From Flavobacteriaceae bacterium HL-DH10 (GTDB lineage Bacteria; Bacteroidota; Bacteroidia; Flavobacteriales; Flavobacteriaceae), in the NCBI GenBank assembly GCA_031826515.1, contig CP134536.1:446001-510000 (forward strand): 64,000 nucleotides of DNA, in the 5' to 3' direction. This document shows, piece by piece, positions 43,577 to 52,168 of this stretch. Each line of letters opens with the position of its first letter. Positions within the stretch are counted from its first letter, which is position 1. A program made the position numbers and the translations under genes. The notes below the pieces were generated by a model. The model was given only the letters and a program-made list of their open reading frames with translations. It did not search any database and was not told the origin of the DNA.

Positions 43577-43733
43577 ACAATATTGACCCGTCCTGAAATA
43601 GGGCTACAGGTTAAAATTGAATTTAGGCTGATAATTTATAGTGCTTTTTGCATTTCTTTAGCCTGAATTAGCACTTGCATTCTTCTGTGTTTTTTTAAAT
43701 TTTATAGATACTCTAAATTACACTTTTGTTAAT
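43577..43733. other. Array right border, possible IS remnant
   Basis: After the last core the sequence TTGACCCGTCCTGAAATAGG and following bases resembles, from memory, the termini of Bacteroidota insertion sequences. There is no transposase ORF and no second end visible. The stretch separates the array from the pectin locus; nothing else is recognisable. Confidence 0.25.
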
Positions 43734-44840
43734 TTATTTTCTACCATATAATTTATAAATTTCTGAACCAGCACTTAAAAAAGCACCTGTACCATAAACT
43801 TCCGTTTTATCTGGCCATGCACTACCTGGTGCTGCACCAATTGGCTGAACATATCCCAGCATTCCTTCATCTGTAACACATTTTACAACGGCATTCCAAC
43901 CCTTTTTTACTGCAGAAGCATAGATCGATTTATTCAATATGCCTTTATTTATTCCCCATGCCAATCCATAAACATAAAATGAAGACCCACTTGTTTCTGG
44001 TGTAGGATAAAAAGTTTGTCCTAAAAGGCTCATTGACCAATACCCATCTGGGGTTTGAATTTCCACTAATTTTTTTGCCATTTTTAAGTAAATATCTAAA
44101 AAGTAATTATATTCTTTACTTTTGGGGTCTAACTCATTCATTACGTTCACTAAGCCTGCAAACACCCATCCATTTCCTCTTGACCAAAATATTTTAGTAT
44201 TATTATCAAGTTTTCCCATATAGGATTCATCTCTATAATAAAGATTCTCTTCTTCATCAAACAAAAAATCTGTTGTGGCCTTGTATTCAGACATCAAAAA
44301 ATCCAAATACTTTTTTTCTCCTGTAATATTGTATAATTTTGCCCATACTGGAGGTGCCATAAAAAGAGCATCACACCAATTCCAACGATCTTGTGCATAA
44401 GGAGATTTCCACTCCAATGAGGTTTTTGCAGGATGAAATAATATATAGTCAAATTGTTTTTTTGTTGGCCCAATCATAGCTTCGTCTTTATATTTTCGAT
44501 ATAAATCGATATACATTTGACTTACGGTATGATCATCCGCATAGTAGATACGATCGTTTAATTGCCATTTATGTTCTTCTCCAATTTTTTTTAACCAATT
44601 ATAGTAGGTGTCGGTATTTGAAATGGCTGCCAGTTTTATCATGCCAACATACAAAGCTCCATTAGTCCAATTTAGAGGCGGATGCGGCTTTTTTTCACTA
44701 GCATCTTGGAAATGCTCTATTTGCCAATCGGCAACTTTAGTCATAACTTCTTTTACTTCATCGGACTTAATATCTTGAGCCTGCAATAAACTTGTTATCA
44801 CTAAAGCTCCTACTACAATAATAAAATTTAACCTTTTCAT
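43734..44840 (-). CDS. GH105 unsaturated rhamnogalacturonyl hydrolase
   Basis: 368 residues with signal peptide (to about residue 21, LLQAQ). An (alpha/alpha)6-barrel pattern of GH105/GH88: 'LNDRIYYADDHTVSQMYIDL' with the likely catalytic Asp, 'WNWCDALFMAPPVWAKLYNI', 'WSRGNGWVFAGLVNVMNELD' and 'GSSFYVYGLAWGINKG'. It removes delta-4,5-unsaturated galacturonic acid from the ends of rhamnogalacturonan oligosaccharides made by lyases. Last gene of the leftward operon; a second GH105 is at 55439. Confidence 0.88.
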   Translation of the reverse strand: MKRLNFIIVVGALVITSLLQAQDIKSDEVKEVMTKVADWQIEHFQDASEKKPHPPLNWTNGALYVGMIKLAAISNTDTYYNWLKKIGEEHKWQLNDRIYYADDHTVSQMYIDLYRKYKDEAMIGPTKKQFDYILFHPAKTSLEWKSPYAQDRWNWCDALFMAPPVWAKLYNITGEKKYLDFLMSEYKATTDFLFDEEENLYYRDESYMGKLDNNTKIFWSRGNGWVFAGLVNVMNELDPKSKEYNYFLDIYLKMAKKLVEIQTPDGYWSMSLLGQTFYPTPETSGSSFYVYGLAWGINKGILNKSIYASAVKKGWNAVVKCVTDEGMLGYVQPIGAAPGSAWPDKTEVYGTGAFLSAGSEIYKLYGRK

Positions 44841-44875
44841 TTATTTTTTTTTCAGTATTCTATATGAAATCAATA

Positions 44876-45865
44876 TCAACGTTGAAGCTCTCCATTATCA
44901 GGGTTGCCAATTTCATCTAACAATTGAATATAAGTACTTGGACCTAAATCTGGGTTGTCCCATGAGGAAAGTTTCCAAACCACTTCTTTGCTAGGAGTCA
45001 CTTCAAATACTTGTACGGTATTAGCCCATTCTTCGGTGTTTTTAATACCCGCACACCAATTGGTAATTACAGTATTACCATTAGCCAATCTATTCGCTGT
45101 TTGGGTATTGTACAACGTAAAAGGCACATCTTTTTGAGTAAGTTCCCACACCGTTTCTCCTTTAGGATTAACTTCTCTGGTGTATTGAGACCTATCACCA
45201 GAAATAAGTGTGTTACCATTTTTCAATCGAATAGCTGCCCATGGTGATTTTGATTTAACAGACCATATGGCTTCACCATCCATGGTATATTCTACAACTT
45301 TATTTTCAGAAAGATGAGGCACCATGATAGTGCCTTTATTGGTTATACGAACATGACGAAATTGACCATGGGTATTAGTGTTTGTAGTTGGAATCAAAAT
45401 TTCCTTAAGTAATTTATTTTCAGCTGTATTAAAAATTAAAATTTTGGCAGAGTTAGCGTTCAGCATCATCATGACAGAATCTTTTCCAATAGGTTGAATG
45501 GAATGCGTTTCTGTACCCTTTTCACAATGATATTCCCAAATTAAATTCTTTTCAGGCGTTATGATTCCAGCACCAGACATACAAGCGAAAACAATATTAC
45601 CATTTGAGAGCATGGTAACATCATCAAACTCTTGTATGGCTCCAGTGGCGGTTTTCATAGGAATCGAATATTGCCAATCCAACTTCCCATCTCTAACTAT
45701 AAACATGGACTGCTCCTTAGGTTTGCGTGTATCCCATTCTCCAACATATAAAAATGGATGTTTGCTTAAACCTTTATCTTTTGATAATGTCTCTTTTTTA
45801 TTTTGTGAAAAAGCATTAATAAATAGCAAAGAAACTACTACAGAAATAATGAATTTTGTGTTCAT
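44876..45865 (-). CDS. Secreted beta-propeller protein of the pectin locus
   Basis: 329 residues with signal peptide (SVVVSLLFINAFSQ). Repeated WD/PQQ-like blades: 'NGNIVFACMSGAGIITPEKN', 'NGNTLISGDRSQYTREVNPK', 'NGNTVITNWCAGIKN'. 'LIWEYHCEKGTETHSIQPIG' recalls ASST-like propellers. No catalytic signature is evident. Proteins of this type sit in many Bacteroidota polysaccharide loci; a glycan-binding or lyase-accessory role is possible. It lies between the GH105 and GH2 genes of one operon. Confidence 0.6.
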   Translation of the reverse strand: MNTKFIISVVVSLLFINAFSQNKKETLSKDKGLSKHPFLYVGEWDTRKPKEQSMFIVRDGKLDWQYSIPMKTATGAIQEFDDVTMLSNGNIVFACMSGAGIITPEKNLIWEYHCEKGTETHSIQPIGKDSVMMMLNANSAKILIFNTAENKLLKEILIPTTNTNTHGQFRHVRITNKGTIMVPHLSENKVVEYTMDGEAIWSVKSKSPWAAIRLKNGNTLISGDRSQYTREVNPKGETVWELTQKDVPFTLYNTQTANRLANGNTVITNWCAGIKNTEEWANTVQVFEVTPSKEVVWKLSSWDNPDLGPSTYIQLLDEIGNPDNGELQR

Positions 45866-45878
45866 TTACGTTTCATAT

Positions 45879-48227
45879 TTATTTTTCAGAGATAATTTCA
45901 ATAGTCGTATCTCCATCTGCTAACCCATTAACCTTTGCTTTTATGCTTATTTCTCCTTCATTTTTAGTGGCTCTTACAATAGCAATCGCACGCCCCTTAT
46001 AAGCCCTTCTTTCAGATGCTTTGTAAGGTTCATGACTAATGATATTTCCATTATCAACCCCGATAATTTCACCTGTTTCAGAAATAGAAAACTGTATTAA
46101 ATCATCTGCATTGGCACATCTATTTCCTTTATCATCAACAACAGTTGCCGTTATAAAGGAAACATCTTCTCGATTATTAGCCAATTTAGAAATACTTTTC
46201 GTCAATACTATTTTAGAAGGTTTTCCTGCGGTTGCAAACGCTTCTTCAGCAACAATTTTTCCATTATTTTTCCCAACAGCTTTTAAAGTACCTTCATGAA
46301 ATGTTACATTCCATTCCCTAGGAGAATCGTCTTCTGGTTTTGTTTTTACTCCTAAAGATTTCTCGTTTAAAAAAAGCTCTACATCATCACAATTACTAAA
46401 AACATTAACAACTGCACTATCATAAGTATCTAAATCACTTGGCGTCCAATCGGCAACCCAATCTCCAGCACCAGCATTATCCGATTTTCTCACAATATGA
46501 ACAACAGGCTCTTCAGACCACCAACTATCGCGTTGTAACGCTTGTTTTTTCCAATTTCCAGCCCTATCAAACAAGCCTTGATTATTCGTGGTTTCAGGCC
46601 AATCTGCTTCTCCTAAATAATCATAGCCCGTCCATAAAAACTGCCCAGACATATATGGCTTATCCCTTAAAGCCAACCATTGTACAAGAACATGTGTGTT
46701 TTCAGTACCTAATACTTTCCACGTAGGATTTGCTTCATGTGCAGCAATTAATTCGTTCTCACGATAATTTTGTCCAACAACTTCCATTTGTGCTGCAAAT
46801 CCATTAAGATATACTTTTGAATTTGCTGGTCTAAAGAGCCCCATAGTAACAGGCCTGGTAGGGTCGTATTCTTTCACCAAATCTTCTTGACTTTTATACA
46901 GTTTATAACCCTCTGGATAACTTAAATCGTCATGTATTTCATTCCCTATACTATAAATTACTATGGATGGATGGTTTCTATCTTTCATAATAATATCTCT
47001 TGTATCTTGTCTCCACCATTCAGAAAAGTATAAGTTGTAACCATTCTCTCCATGATTTTTTGCCGATGTCCAAGTATCAAAAGTTTCAGCCATGACCACA
47101 AAACCCATTTGGTCGCAAAGGTCGAGAAACTCTGGTGCAACAGCGTTATGAGAAGTACGGATGCCATTTACACCTACTTCTTTCAACTTTTTAAAACGTT
47201 CTTTCCACACGCCTAATGGTACAGCAGAACCAACAGCGCCACCATCGTGATGTAAACAAACTCCTTTAATTTTATAATTTTTATCATTTAACCAAAACCC
47301 AGTATCGGCTCTAAACTCGGCATTTTTAATCCCGAAAGTGATAGTTTGATTATCAATAAGCACTTTTCCTAAATATAGTTTTGTTACCGCTGTATATAAG
47401 TTGGGGTCTTCAATATCCCATAATTTAGGGTTTTTAACTTCTAATTCTTGGGTGAATGTTTCTGATGTATTGGCTTTAATATTTTTTTCACTTTCAGTAG
47501 ATTTTACAATTTTACCCTTATTATCAATAATATCAACCTGCATTCTATAAGTTCCTGTAGCACCTTTGTTTTCAATATCGCTTTTAATATTTACAACGCC
47601 TTTATTGGCCGTTACAACAGGTGTTGTAATAAATGTACCCCAATGTTTAAAATGTGTTGGATTTACTGTAACCAACCGAACATGACGATAAATTCCCGCA
47701 CCTGTATACCATCGAGACGCTGGTTGTATGGTATTATCAGCCTTTACAGCAATAACATTTGTTGCATTTTTTCCGAATTTTAAGAATGGCGTCAAATTGT
47801 AATTTAAACTGATATAGCCGTTTGGTCGTTTCCCTAAATGTTTTCCATTTATCCAAACATCACTATTAGCCATTATACCATCAAATTCAATGGTTATTAT
47901 TTTATTAGCATCAGTGTCGTCTAATTTAAAGGTTTTACGATACCAACCTATTCCTGCAGGTAAATAGCCGCCACCTCTACTAGTAGGATTGTTTCTATCA
48001 TAAGCACCTTCAATACTCCAATCGTGTGGCACATTAAGCAATCGCCATGCGCTATCATCAAATGCTGTTTTTTCTGCTCCAATAACATTTTCTTGAATAA
48101 ATTTCCAATCATTATCGAAATTAACTATGCTGCGGGCTTGTGCAAATCCATTTGTGGTTACTATAAAAATAAGTAGCAACATTATGAATCTTAAATTCTG
48201 AAAAGGTGTTTTCCGTGTGTCTTTCAT
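45879..48227 (-). CDS. GH2 glycoside hydrolase (beta-galactosidase-like)
   Basis: 782 residues with signal peptide (to TNGFAQ). Domain order: N-terminal jelly roll ('WRLLNVPHDWSIEGAYDRNN'), Ig-like, TIM barrel with the acid/base Glu in 'SIVIYSIGNEIHDDL' and probable nucleophile region 'KVLGTENTHVLVQW', then DUF4982-like and C-terminal Ig-like domains ('ISKLANNREDVSFITATVVD'). It probably removes galactose (or glucuronic acid) from pectin side chains in the periplasm. Operon with an aldo-keto reductase upstream and the propeller and GH105 genes downstream. Confidence 0.88.
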   Translation of the reverse strand: MKDTRKTPFQNLRFIMLLLIFIVTTNGFAQARSIVNFDNDWKFIQENVIGAEKTAFDDSAWRLLNVPHDWSIEGAYDRNNPTSRGGGYLPAGIGWYRKTFKLDDTDANKIITIEFDGIMANSDVWINGKHLGKRPNGYISLNYNLTPFLKFGKNATNVIAVKADNTIQPASRWYTGAGIYRHVRLVTVNPTHFKHWGTFITTPVVTANKGVVNIKSDIENKGATGTYRMQVDIIDNKGKIVKSTESEKNIKANTSETFTQELEVKNPKLWDIEDPNLYTAVTKLYLGKVLIDNQTITFGIKNAEFRADTGFWLNDKNYKIKGVCLHHDGGAVGSAVPLGVWKERFKKLKEVGVNGIRTSHNAVAPEFLDLCDQMGFVVMAETFDTWTSAKNHGENGYNLYFSEWWRQDTRDIIMKDRNHPSIVIYSIGNEIHDDLSYPEGYKLYKSQEDLVKEYDPTRPVTMGLFRPANSKVYLNGFAAQMEVVGQNYRENELIAAHEANPTWKVLGTENTHVLVQWLALRDKPYMSGQFLWTGYDYLGEADWPETTNNQGLFDRAGNWKKQALQRDSWWSEEPVVHIVRKSDNAGAGDWVADWTPSDLDTYDSAVVNVFSNCDDVELFLNEKSLGVKTKPEDDSPREWNVTFHEGTLKAVGKNNGKIVAEEAFATAGKPSKIVLTKSISKLANNREDVSFITATVVDDKGNRCANADDLIQFSISETGEIIGVDNGNIISHEPYKASERRAYKGRAIAIVRATKNEGEISIKAKVNGLADGDTTIEIISEK

Positions 48228-48261
48228 TTTACAATTTTTTAGTTTTATCTTATTTAGCTTT

Positions 48262-49251
48262 TTATCTTAGAATTTTATCTATTTTGTTTAATTCTTCTTT
48301 GGTGAAATTAATGTTGTCTAAAGCTTTAATCGAATCCAAGATTTGTTCCGGTTTGCTTGAACCTATCAGAACGGTCGTTATTCTTTGGTCTCTTAAAATC
48401 CAAGCCAAAGCCATTTGTGCCAATTTTTGACCTCTCTCTTGTGCCATTGCATTAAGCAACTTTATTTTACCTACTCTTTCAGGGGTAATATGGTCAGCAT
48501 TTAAAAATTGTCCGCTTGTAGCAACTCTTGAATCAGAAGGAATTCCGTTCAAATATTTATCTGTTAACAGTCCCTGAGCCAAAGGAGAAAAAGGGATGCA
48601 ACCTACTTGCTCTTTTCCTAATAAATCCAAAAGACCATCTTCTACCCAACGTTCAAACATGGAGTATTTTGGTTGATGAATCAAACAAGGAGTTCCCATC
48701 TCCTTTAATAATTTAATGGCTTTTTCGGCTTCCTCAGGACGATAATTAGAAAGACCAACGTACAATGCTTTTCCTTGTTGTACCATTAAACTTAATGCAG
48801 CCATGGTTTCTTCTAAAGGAGTCTCAGGGTCTGGTCTGTGATGGTAAAATATATCAACATATTCCAAATCCATTCTCTTTAAACTTTGATCCAAACTGGA
48901 AACCAAATATTTTTTTGACCCCCAATCGCCATATGGACCATCCCACATGGTGTATCCCGCTTTAGATGAAATAATCATTTCATCTCTATAATCTTTAAAA
49001 TCCAATTTCAAAATTCTACCTAAACATTCCTCTGATGATCCTGGTGGCGGTCCATAGTTATTAGCTAAATCAAAATGCGTGATGCCATTATCAAAAGCTG
49101 TTTTAATAAGGTTTCTGCTGTTTTCGAAATTGCTGTTGTAACCGAAGTTATGCCATAAGCCTAATGAAAAAGCGGAAAGCTTTAATCCCGAATTCCCACA
49201 TTTTCTATACGCCATATTGTCGTATCTGTCTTTTGCTGGTATATATGTCAT
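48262..49251 (-). CDS. Aldo/keto reductase, YghZ-like
   Basis: 329 residues. NADPH-dependent TIM-barrel AKR with 'FDLANNYGPPPGSSEECLGR' (catalytic Asp and Tyr), Lys in 'MIISSKAGYTMWDGPYG', His in 'DIFYHHRPDPETPLEETM' and the cofactor tail 'VLIGSSKPEQILDSI'. It is closest in pattern to L-glyceraldehyde-3-phosphate/methylglyoxal reductases (YghZ). No signal peptide, so it acts in the cytosol on a sugar-derived aldehyde. First gene of the leftward operon, with an operator-like palindrome just upstream at 49265-49280. Confidence 0.9.
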   Translation of the reverse strand: MTYIPAKDRYDNMAYRKCGNSGLKLSAFSLGLWHNFGYNSNFENSRNLIKTAFDNGITHFDLANNYGPPPGSSEECLGRILKLDFKDYRDEMIISSKAGYTMWDGPYGDWGSKKYLVSSLDQSLKRMDLEYVDIFYHHRPDPETPLEETMAALSLMVQQGKALYVGLSNYRPEEAEKAIKLLKEMGTPCLIHQPKYSMFERWVEDGLLDLLGKEQVGCIPFSPLAQGLLTDKYLNGIPSDSRVATSGQFLNADHITPERVGKIKLLNAMAQERGQKLAQMALAWILRDQRITTVLIGSSKPEQILDSIKALDNINFTKEELNKIDKILR

Positions 49252-49264
49252 TTAAATTATTTTT

Positions 49265-49280
49265 CCGTAATCGTTTACGG
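49265..49280. promoter_or_regulatory. LacI-type operator, copy 1
   Basis: CCGTAATCGTTTACGG, a near-palindrome of the CGTAAnCGnTTACG type bound by LacI/GalR regulators. It lies between the regulator's stop and the aldo-keto reductase start, placing the leftward operon under that regulator. Confidence 0.65.
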
Positions 49281-49300
49281 TATTGATTAAAAAATTTTTT

Positions 49301-50313
49301 TTAACTTTTTTGTGATGATTCTCTAACTATTAATGTAGGCGTTAGAATTCTTTTTTGGTTGTCTTTATCTTTTTTATTATTTTGTATTAATTCATATATT
49401 AGATTGAAAGCTTCTTCTCCCATCTCATTTGTCTTTTGGTCAATAGTTGATAATGAAGGTGTAATATGCTCACCAAATAAATCATTACAAAATCCTATCA
49501 CTCCAAAGTCCTCAGGTACATTAATTGAAAGGTCTTTTAATTCTTTTAAAACGCCAAGTGCTGTAAAATCTTCAACAGCAAAAATGGCATCGGGTTGATT
49601 TTTTAAATTTAAAAAAAATCTTAAAGCATTTCGTCCTGTTTCAATGCTTATATCCCCATTAAAAATAAAATCATCATAAACATCTAAATTAGATTCCATT
49701 AAAGCATTTTTATACCCCCTAACTCTTTCAGAGAATGCATGAATATGAAGTGGTCCACATATATGAGCAATTTTTGTGTAACCAGATTCAATCAAAGATT
49801 TTGTAGCCATAAAACCGCCTAAATAATCATCGATACAGACGGATGATATATTAAGGTCTTCATTGGTTCTATCAAAAAAAGCAATGGGAATATTTTTATC
49901 CTTAACAGCTGTAAAATGTGAAAAATCTTTAGTATTTTTTGAAATAGAAACCAAAATCCCATCTACCCTAGCACCAATAAACGTATCTATACCTTTTTTT
50001 CAAATTCTTCTAATTCATTTGATTGGTATATTAAAACATCATAACCTTTCTTAGCCGCCAAATTTGATATGCCATGAATTACAGACCCAAAAAATAAGTG
50101 TTTAGCGGTAGGAATTAATACCCCAATAACTTTAGTTTTTCCAGATCGCAGCGATGATGCTAATTTATTTTGCCGATAATCAAGGCGTGTGGCTACAACC
50201 TTTACCTTCTCCTTGGTTTTATCACTTATCTCTGGATGGTCACTTAATGCTCTTGATACTGTTGCTGGCGCAATACCAAGTTCATTTGCAATATCTTTAA
50301 TTGTAATTTTCAT
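49301..50313 (-). pseudogene. LacI-family regulator split by a frameshift
   Basis: Two frames together make one LacI protein of about 337 residues. The N-terminal 108 residues (HTH 'ITIKDIANELGIAPATVSRA', then the start of the ligand domain 'KTKVIGVLIPTAKHLFFGSV') end after 'EFEKKV' at 49987. The rest, 49301-49954 ('ILVSISKNTKDF ... GGFMATKSLIESGY ... LIVRESSQKS'), continues in the next frame. The seven-A run at 49994-50000 (minus strand) would restore one frame (EKKGIDTFIGARVDG) with one more A. Either a true pseudogene, a sequencing slip, or slippage during expression. Confidence 0.8.
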
Positions 50314-50317
50314 ATAT

Positions 50318-50331
50318 CGTAATCGTTTACG
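50318..50331. promoter_or_regulatory. LacI-type operator, copy 2
   Basis: CGTAATCGTTTACG, identical in its core to copy 1, directly upstream of the lacI-type gene (ATG at 50313). Indicates autoregulation, and it may also serve the divergent GH28 operon. Confidence 0.65.
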
Positions 50332-50520
50332 AAAATAAATTATTTATTCAAATAAATAAAAAAATACAACTATATTTTCATTTTTTTATCAATTATTTAA
50401 AAACAAAATTATCTTAATTTTTTTTTGAATTCGTAGTAAATTTATGAAACTTTAACATTTAGTTGACTTAAGCAGATTATGCTTAAATATTCATAATTAA
50501 TCACATAAGCCATTTTGCAA

Positions 50521-50540
50521 TACAGGATAGTACAGGATAG
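50521..50540 (+). promoter_or_regulatory. Tandem 10-bp direct repeat upstream of GH28 operon
   Basis: TACAGGATAG occurs twice head to tail, 58 nt before the GH28 start. A helical-turn-spaced direct repeat suggests a binding site for a dimeric activator (AraC- or hybrid two-component-type). Nothing else stands out in 50332-50597. Confidence 0.5.
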
Positions 50541-50597
50541 GAGCATTCTAACAAAACCATAAATTGCTGAAATTAATTTTTTAAATTTAATAATCCT

Positions 50598-52160
50598 TTG
50601 AAAAACCTAACTACTACGCTTTTTTTATCGGCATTTACTTTTCTGCTTTTCTTATTTTTTGCAGGATTCTGCTACAGCCAAACAGCAGCACAGGAAACTG
50701 TTTTTAATGTAAAAAATTATGGTGCCACGGGAGATAGAAACACATTAGATACAGATGCCATCAACAAAACTATAGATGCTGCAGCAAAGGCGGGTGGCGG
50801 TACCGTTTATTTTCCAGCGGGTACTTACCTAAGTTATTCCATTCATCTTCAAAGCCATATTTCACTTTATTTAGAGCAGGGTGCCACCATTTTGGCTGCG
50901 AAACCTGAGGGAGATATAGGCTATGATGCTCCAGAACCTGCAATAAACGACACATTCCAAGATTTTGGACATAGCCATTGGCATAATAGTTTGATATGGG
51001 GCGAAAATTTGGAAGACATTTCCATACTAGGTCTAGGTGTAATTCACGGAAAAGGTCTCTCAAGAGGAGGTCCTTACCGAACGCCGATTGGAAATAAAGC
51101 CATTGCCTTAAAGAATTGTCGCAATGTCACTTTAAAAGATTTCACAATATTATATGGAGGTCATTTCGGCATACTTGCTACTGGAGTAGATAATTTTACT
51201 ATTGATAATCTAAAAATTGATACAAATCGAGATGGAATTGATATTGATGCATGTAAAAACGTTCGTATTTCAAACTGTACTATTAATTCGCCTTGGGATG
51301 ATGCTATTTGTCTAAAAAGCTCCTATGCTTTAGGCTATACGCGTGCCACCGAAAATGTAACCATTACCAATTGTAGCGTAAGTGGTTTTGACCGAGGTAC
51401 TTTTTATAACGGTACGTATTTACGGAATGAACCAGATTTAGTACCTGACAAAGAAGGTCCTACTGGACGCATAAAATTTGGAACGGAGTCAAACGGTGGT
51501 TTTAAAAATATTACCATTAGCAATTGTGTGTTTGAATACTGTCGTGGTCTTGCACTTGAAACTGTTGACGGCGGTCTTTTGGAAGATGTTACTATTACTA
51601 ACATTACCATGAGAGATATTATAAATTCCCCCATTTTTATTCGTTTAGGAGCTCGTATGCGAGGTCCAACTGATACACCTGTAGGTAAGTTACGCCGTAT
51701 CAATATTAGTAATATAAATGTATATAATGCAGATTCGCGCTTTGCTACCCTCATCAGCGGTATTCCTAATCATAATATTGAAGATGTGCGTCTTAGTAAT
51801 ATCAGCATCTGGTACCGTCCCTTAGATGCCTTAACCTCCCCTATTCAACAAGAAGTACCAGAATATGAAAAGGCATATCCTGAACCACAAAAATTCGGGG
51901 TATTACCAACCTACGGATTTTTCATTCGACATGTTAAAAATATCGAACTAAACAACGTAAACCTTCATCTATTGGGAGACGAAAAAAGACCCGCCATGAT
52001 GCTTACCAATGTAAATAATGTAAAATTACGAAACCTAACCGCAGATAAAGGAAGCCATGAATCTTTGCTTATATTGAAGAATGTAGGTGACATCTCCATA
52101 AAAGACAGCAAACTACTAAAAGATATAGATATAAAAGGCATTCAAACTAAAAACTATTAA
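50598..52160 (+). CDS. GH28 polygalacturonase-like enzyme
   Basis: 520 residues. The start is TTG 50598 (MKNLTTTLFLSAFTFLLFLF): it gives a full signal peptide ending CYSQ, and no upstream ATG is in frame. Right-handed beta-helix with GH28 motifs: 'NRDGIDIDACKNVRISNCTI', Asp pair in 'SPWDDAICLKSS', and 'IKFGTESNGGFKNITISNC', where the usual GHG histidine is replaced (GTE), suggesting an exo- or rhamnogalacturonan-specific variant. First gene of the rightward operon. Confidence 0.88.
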   Translation: MKNLTTTLFLSAFTFLLFLFFAGFCYSQTAAQETVFNVKNYGATGDRNTLDTDAINKTIDAAAKAGGGTVYFPAGTYLSYSIHLQSHISLYLEQGATILAAKPEGDIGYDAPEPAINDTFQDFGHSHWHNSLIWGENLEDISILGLGVIHGKGLSRGGPYRTPIGNKAIALKNCRNVTLKDFTILYGGHFGILATGVDNFTIDNLKIDTNRDGIDIDACKNVRISNCTINSPWDDAICLKSSYALGYTRATENVTITNCSVSGFDRGTFYNGTYLRNEPDLVPDKEGPTGRIKFGTESNGGFKNITISNCVFEYCRGLALETVDGGLLEDVTITNITMRDIINSPIFIRLGARMRGPTDTPVGKLRRINISNINVYNADSRFATLISGIPNHNIEDVRLSNISIWYRPLDALTSPIQQEVPEYEKAYPEPQKFGVLPTYGFFIRHVKNIELNNVNLHLLGDEKRPAMMLTNVNNVKLRNLTADKGSHESLLILKNVGDISIKDSKLLKDIDIKGIQTKNY

Positions 52161-52168
52161 AACCATTT

